DNA of 64,000 bases from Sipunculus nudus (taxonomy: Eukaryota; Annelida; Sipuncula; Golfingiida; Sipunculidae), in contig JAPPUL010000024.1 of assembly GCA_026874595.1 (NCBI GenBank), positions 62,001 to 126,000 of the forward strand. The letters run 5' to 3'. A program made the translations under genes and the position numbers. Under the pieces are notes generated by a model. That model worked only from the letters and a program-made list of their open reading frames with translations, did no database searches and was not told the origin of the DNA. Below are positions 60,004 to 64,000 of this stretch, one piece after another (position 1 is the stretch's first letter; each line of letters begins with the position of its first letter).

Positions 60004-63000
60004 CTCAAATCTGAAATAGTGGTCATAGAACATTGGTTGGTTCTTGTATGATTTTATTCAATTTACAATCAATATGCAGGAAAACCTGGCATTTTATTTT
60101 ACTTCAATACACCAACAATAAACAATCTAAGGACAAGTGAACAGGCTACCATACATATCTTAGGGAAAGGAAAACAGCAAAGGTTGTTTACATTGAGGAC
60201 ACATGGCAACTAGGTGGTTGGCGCTGGTCTGTGAAGCTTACGAAGCAGCAATCAAAGGAAGACGATAACAACACAATAGAAGTCTTCTTCATGGGCCATC
60301 GCACACCCATAGAACACGGCTCCAACTGTCAAGTGTAATGCCCCTGCCGACATTTACTATCACATACTGCCGCCACTTATGGTCACGGCAATAGGATGTA
60401 CTTTTTTATTTGAAGAAAAAACGATCCCAGATTTGACGAAACTTACAATATAAACACATAATGTGACCGAGAGTGTTAGACGCTATCGAATGCTGAAAAC
60501 TAAAGGTCTTCAGCATTAAAATAACAGAATTATAGGCGTATCTTTGAATGGTCCCATGTTCTCGTTTGACAAGAAATGATGCGAGATATGACGAGATATT
60601 CAATTTTGTCACTTCAAACTAGTCAAGTGAATCTCGAACAATAGAAAAATAAAATCTCTGGCATTCAAATGACAGAGATATTGACATTTGTTCGAATTCT
60701 CGAATATTCTCGTTTGGCGGGAGATGGTACGAGATGTGGCGAGATATAAGTTATTATCTTGTTAAGCTCCCAAAACGCAACAAAATGCTGAAAACTGCTC
60801 CTCTTTAGCCGAAAAGGTGACCAAGTTATATGCATTTCTGTGAAATCTCGTAATTTCTCGTTTGACGGAAAACAGAGCGAGATTCTACGAGACTTGCAAT
60901 TAACTGCATTAGTGGCAAGGGAATGCTACCTCATGCAGAAAACTAGACACTTGTAGTATAAATATTAACAGAGATAGAAGCAAAAAACTTATTATTTTCA
61001 GATTGCCAAGTTTTACCCCAAAATTTGGTTACCATGGTAACAGCAGCGCAAAGCTACATGTACGCAGGAATAAGCCGACGATCCTAGTTTCAGATAAGAC
61101 AGTAAACATTGTGCCACGTTTAATATTTTTTTTGGTATTGCAGAAAAATGGTAAGTTGCAGTGTTTCCAGTACCACGCCCCCTGGTGGCTAATTTAAAAA
61201 AATGAAAAAACAAGTTCGAGATAATACAGAAAAACAGAAAATATGTCACTTTTAGAACCTTAGCTGTAAAACTGACACCTCTAAATCGTTTTTAATGAAA
61301 TCTCGAAAAGTCTCATTTGGCGACAAATGGCACGAGATTTTGCGAGACTCCCGTTAATTTTCCATAGAGCATATTAAATGCTACACAATGCAAAAAACTA
61401 AACCTCTCTAACTTAAAAAATGAAAAATTTTTAGTGAAATTTTCGAATTTTCTGATTTTCCCCCAAAAATACGTTACGATGGTAACAATCGACCAGAAAA
61501 ATTTGCTAGCACTTGGAAAGCTAACATAAAGAGGAATAAAATGAGCTACAGATTATGCGGCTACGATTATTATTGACAAAGATATGAAGAAAGTAAAAAT
61601 GTTAGGTTTTTTGGTGACCCTGACCTTGACCTTTGACCGATCATGACCAAAAACAATAGGCTCCGAGGAGAACCAATCTTACACTTAATGTATAAGTTTC
61701 AGAGCGATTGCTTAAAAACTGTGGCCTGTAGCGCGTGTACATACAGACAAACAGACAGACAGACAAACAAACAAACAAACATACGCGGGTGACCAACATG
61801 CTTGCGAAAATCGAAGATTTCCGGCAAGCAACAAACATACGGAACTGACCAACATACTTGCCGAAATCTTTGATTCCGGCAAGTAACAAACAGACAGACA
61901 AACAGACATACGCAACTGACCAATATGCTTGCGGAAATCGAAGATTTCCGGCAAGCAACAAACAAACATACGCGGGTGATCAACATGCTTGCGAAAATCG
62001 AAGATTTCCGGCAAGCAATAAAGTCTGGACTGTGCCTCCAACATGTATGATAATAGATAGGGCCCGGAAAGGCCGACACGCACCGCTGCACACGCCGGCC
62101 GCCCCCCGTAAGGACCCTGCCAGCACTTGCGGCGACGGCACTTGACTTGGTGGTTTGGTGAAACACGGCGCGAGATCTGACGAAACTTACAATATGACCC
62201 CTGAATGTGACTGCGAGTGTCAGGCGCTACCCAACGCTGAAAACCATGTGTCTGTAGCGTAAAAAATGACAGAATTATAGGCATTTCTTTGAATGGTCCC
62301 GTGTTCTCGTTTCACGAGAAACGTAGCGAGATATGACGAGACTTTCTATTGAATGACTAAGAAGTAAACTAATGCTATCTAACGCCAAAAACCAGAGCTT
62401 TCTATCGCAAATATTGACAGAGATAGAAGCAGGAAAACTCCGTATTTCAGATTGTCAAGTTTTACCCCAAAATTCGGTAACCATGGTAACGGCAGCACAA
62501 GGCTAAATGTACGAAGGAATAAGGCAATGATCCTAGTTTTAGATGCGACAAAAATTATTGTTATATGCTAAATATTTTTTTAGATATTGCGGAAAAATGA
62601 TATGTTACAGTGTTTCCAGTACCACGCCCCCTGGTGGCTATTTCCGAAAAATGAAAAAACAAGTTCGAGATAATACAAAACAACAGAAAATATGTCACTT
62701 TCAGAACCTTAGCTGTAAAACTGCGACCTGTAAATCGTATTTAATGAAATCTCGAAAAGTCCCATTTGACGACAAATGGCACGAGATTTTGCGAGACTTA
62801 CATTAATTTCGCATAGAGCATATTAAATGCTACGCATTGCAAAAAACTAGGCCTCTCTAACTTAAAAAATGAGAAATTTGGAGGGAAATTTTCGAATTTT
62901 CTGATTTTCCCCCAAAAATACGTTACCATGGTAACCATTGACCGGAAAAATTTGCCAGCACTTGGATAGCTAACATAGTGAGGAATAAAATGAGCTACAG

Positions 63001-63596
63001 ATTATGCGGCTACGATTATTATTGACGAAGATATGAAGAAAATAAAGATTTTAGGTTTTTTGGTGACCCTGACCTTGACCTTTGACCGATCATGACCAAA
63101 AACAATAGGCTCCGAGGAGAACAGATCTTACAGTTTATGGATAAGTTTCAGAGCGATTGCTTAAAAACTGTGGCCTGTAGCGCGTGTACATACAGACAAA
63201 CAAACAGACAGACAAACAAACAAACAAACAAACAAACATACGCGGGTGATCAACATGCTTGCGAAAATCGAAGATTTCCGGCAAGCAACAAACAGACATA
63301 CGCAACTGACCAACATGCTTGCCGAAATCGAAGATTTCCGGCAAGCAATAAACAGACATTTGCGACTGGCGAACCTGCCTGCAGAAATCGAAGATATCCG
63401 GCAAGCAATGAAAAAAAAAAAAAAAACGGTTCGGGTCCTTTCCTGAAGGACACAACGACTGAAACTTTGGACAGCAATCACCTGCATGCGCACAGACGTG
63501 CAGGCACGCGTTTTAGGTCTGACCAGGTCTGACCAGGTCTGAGGGCACACTGGAATGGTGACGTTCCTATGGCCCTGAGAAAATGGTCAGCCCGTC
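60004..63596. repeat. Unit 4, blocks D and E, hairpin arrays and tail
   Basis: Homologue of 13528-18569 without the 1,449-bp duplication. Hairpin arrays at 61780-62019 and 63237-63409. Private A at 61401. Confidence 0.9.
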
Positions 63597-64000
63597 CCGT
63601 TTATTTATTCACAAGTTTTTACAAGGAAATGGCCGTGGCCCCCGCTACGCCAATTGATTCATCCGGTCGGCTGCGGGCCTGAATTGACATTTGGCCCGAT
63701 GGACCCTACACAAAACGAGCAAACTGCGCTGATTGTCGCTCATACCTACACGTGTCTTTGTCTTACTAAAACGCGTGTCATCGTGCATTCCTGCATGACT
63801 CTGTGCATTCAGTTTTCCCTCCGTTTATAAAGTTTATATGGACATACTGACAAAGTGACCCAAGACCGAGACCAGATGACTTTACCAGGTTATGGAGAAG
63901 ACTCAGAGTAAGAACATAAGCTATAGTTTATGTAATTGAGGCTTTGGGTTTTAGAGATATGGCCAAATTAATGATATGTGTGTGAGGGTCATGTGCAGCG
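63597..64000. repeat. Start of macrosatellite unit 5 (truncated by window edge)
   Basis: The first 404 bases of the unit begin again here and match unit 1 positions 1-404. The array therefore continues beyond the window on this side. The window ends inside the first CTCF-like site (homologue of position 400). Confidence 0.97.

Larger units (their letters stand above)
46890..62638 (-). promoter_or_regulatory. CTCF-like sites of unit 4 (ten)
   Basis: Cores at 46890-46906, 47221-47237, 49875-49891, 50329-50346, 51219-51236 (degenerate), 52525-52541, 53590-53606, 54917-54933, 61173-61189 and 62622-62638, all in the same orientation. Confidence 0.5.
49730..62935. promoter_or_regulatory. X-box matches of unit 4 (nine)
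   Basis: Positions 49730-49743, 50472-50485, 52380-52393, 52825-52838, 54772-54785, 55217-55230, 61028-61041, 62477-62490 and 62922-62935. Confidence 0.5.
46491..63596. repeat. Macrosatellite unit 4 (17,106 bp, standard form)
   Basis: Full unit in standard arrangement, 10 bp shorter than unit 2 through homopolymer changes (poly-T 25 against 28; poly-C before 58544 is 11 against 16). Private substitutions seen by eye: C at 54962, G at 56076, C at 57287, T at 59970, A at 61401, and C at 58863 in the third 370-bp monomer. Confidence 0.97.

Noticed and set aside
1-64000. rRNA, tRNA, histone or spliced-leader repeat unit
   Set aside because: No rRNA core, tRNA cloverleaf with A/B boxes, or histone coding sequence was recognised in reading one full unit.
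1-64000. Autonomous transposon (reverse transcriptase, transposase, Rep/helicase)
   Set aside because: No open frame of sufficient length or motif on either strand; any element here is non-autonomous.
1-64000. Pure assembly artefact
   Set aside because: Unit-specific substitutions, a private 1,449-bp duplication and a private 6.3-kb deletion argue against simple copying error, though copy number cannot be confirmed from the sequence alone.

Overview
This window is one very long tandem repeat (a macrosatellite) from an animal genome. I see no supportable protein-coding gene, rRNA or tRNA in 64 kb on either strand. The DNA is AT-rich. The longest open frames (up to 190 codons) are by-products of microsatellites and short tandem repeats. 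Dispersed modules of the type TGACCTTGACCTTTGACC ... ACCAAAAACAATAGG ... AGTTTCAAGGTGATTG ... (CAGA)n resemble, from memory, repeats common in molluscs and other marine invertebrates. My best guess is therefore a marine lophotrochozoan, most likely a mollusc; this is inference, not proof.

Layout: four complete units and the start of a fifth lie head to tail. Unit 1 is 1-18569 (18,569 bp), unit 2 is 18570-35685 (17,116 bp), unit 3 is 35686-46490 (10,805 bp), unit 4 is 46491-63596 (17,106 bp), and unit 5 begins at 63597. The phase is arbitrary. Units 2 and 4 are standard. Unit 1 carries an extra 1,449-bp internal tandem copy, explained by unequal crossover in a 47-bp identical tract. Unit 3 lacks about 6.3 kb, with its junction in a (CAAA)n microsatellite. 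Apart from these changes and homopolymer lengths, I find only a few base differences per unit by eye. The array was therefore homogenised or amplified recently.

Inside a standard unit (unit 1 coordinates): a head (1-241); a ~331-bp duplicated pair (242-905); a ~325-331-bp tandem (1318-2156); a (CAGA)n tract and a hairpin ending in CTAG (2157-2279); six 147-150-bp repeats (2284-3110); a regulatory-motif-rich block (3111-4264); two ~2.4-kb direct repeats A and B (4265-6642, 6643-9046) and a truncated third start (9047-9320); a less repetitive spacer (9321-11318); six ~370-bp repeats (11319-13527); block D (13801-15303); hairpin minisatellites (15304-15543, 18210-18382) flanking block E; and a tail (18383-18569).

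The most striking signal is that the unit is built from old, diverged copies of one composite module. That module keeps, in fixed order and orientation, sequences matching known animal factor sites: CTCF-like cores (CCACCAGGGGGCG and CCGCTAGGTGGCGC on the minus strand), perfect X-box/RFX palindromes (GTTACCATGGTAAC), and nuclear-receptor half-site clusters (AGGTCA repeats, including DR1 spacing). I count 40 CTCF-like sites (4 of them degenerate) and 37 X-box matches in four units. This suggests a possible chromatin-organising or regulatory macrosatellite, assembled from a non-autonomous, possibly rolling-circle (Helitron/pearl-like) element. Site occupancy and element class are hypotheses.
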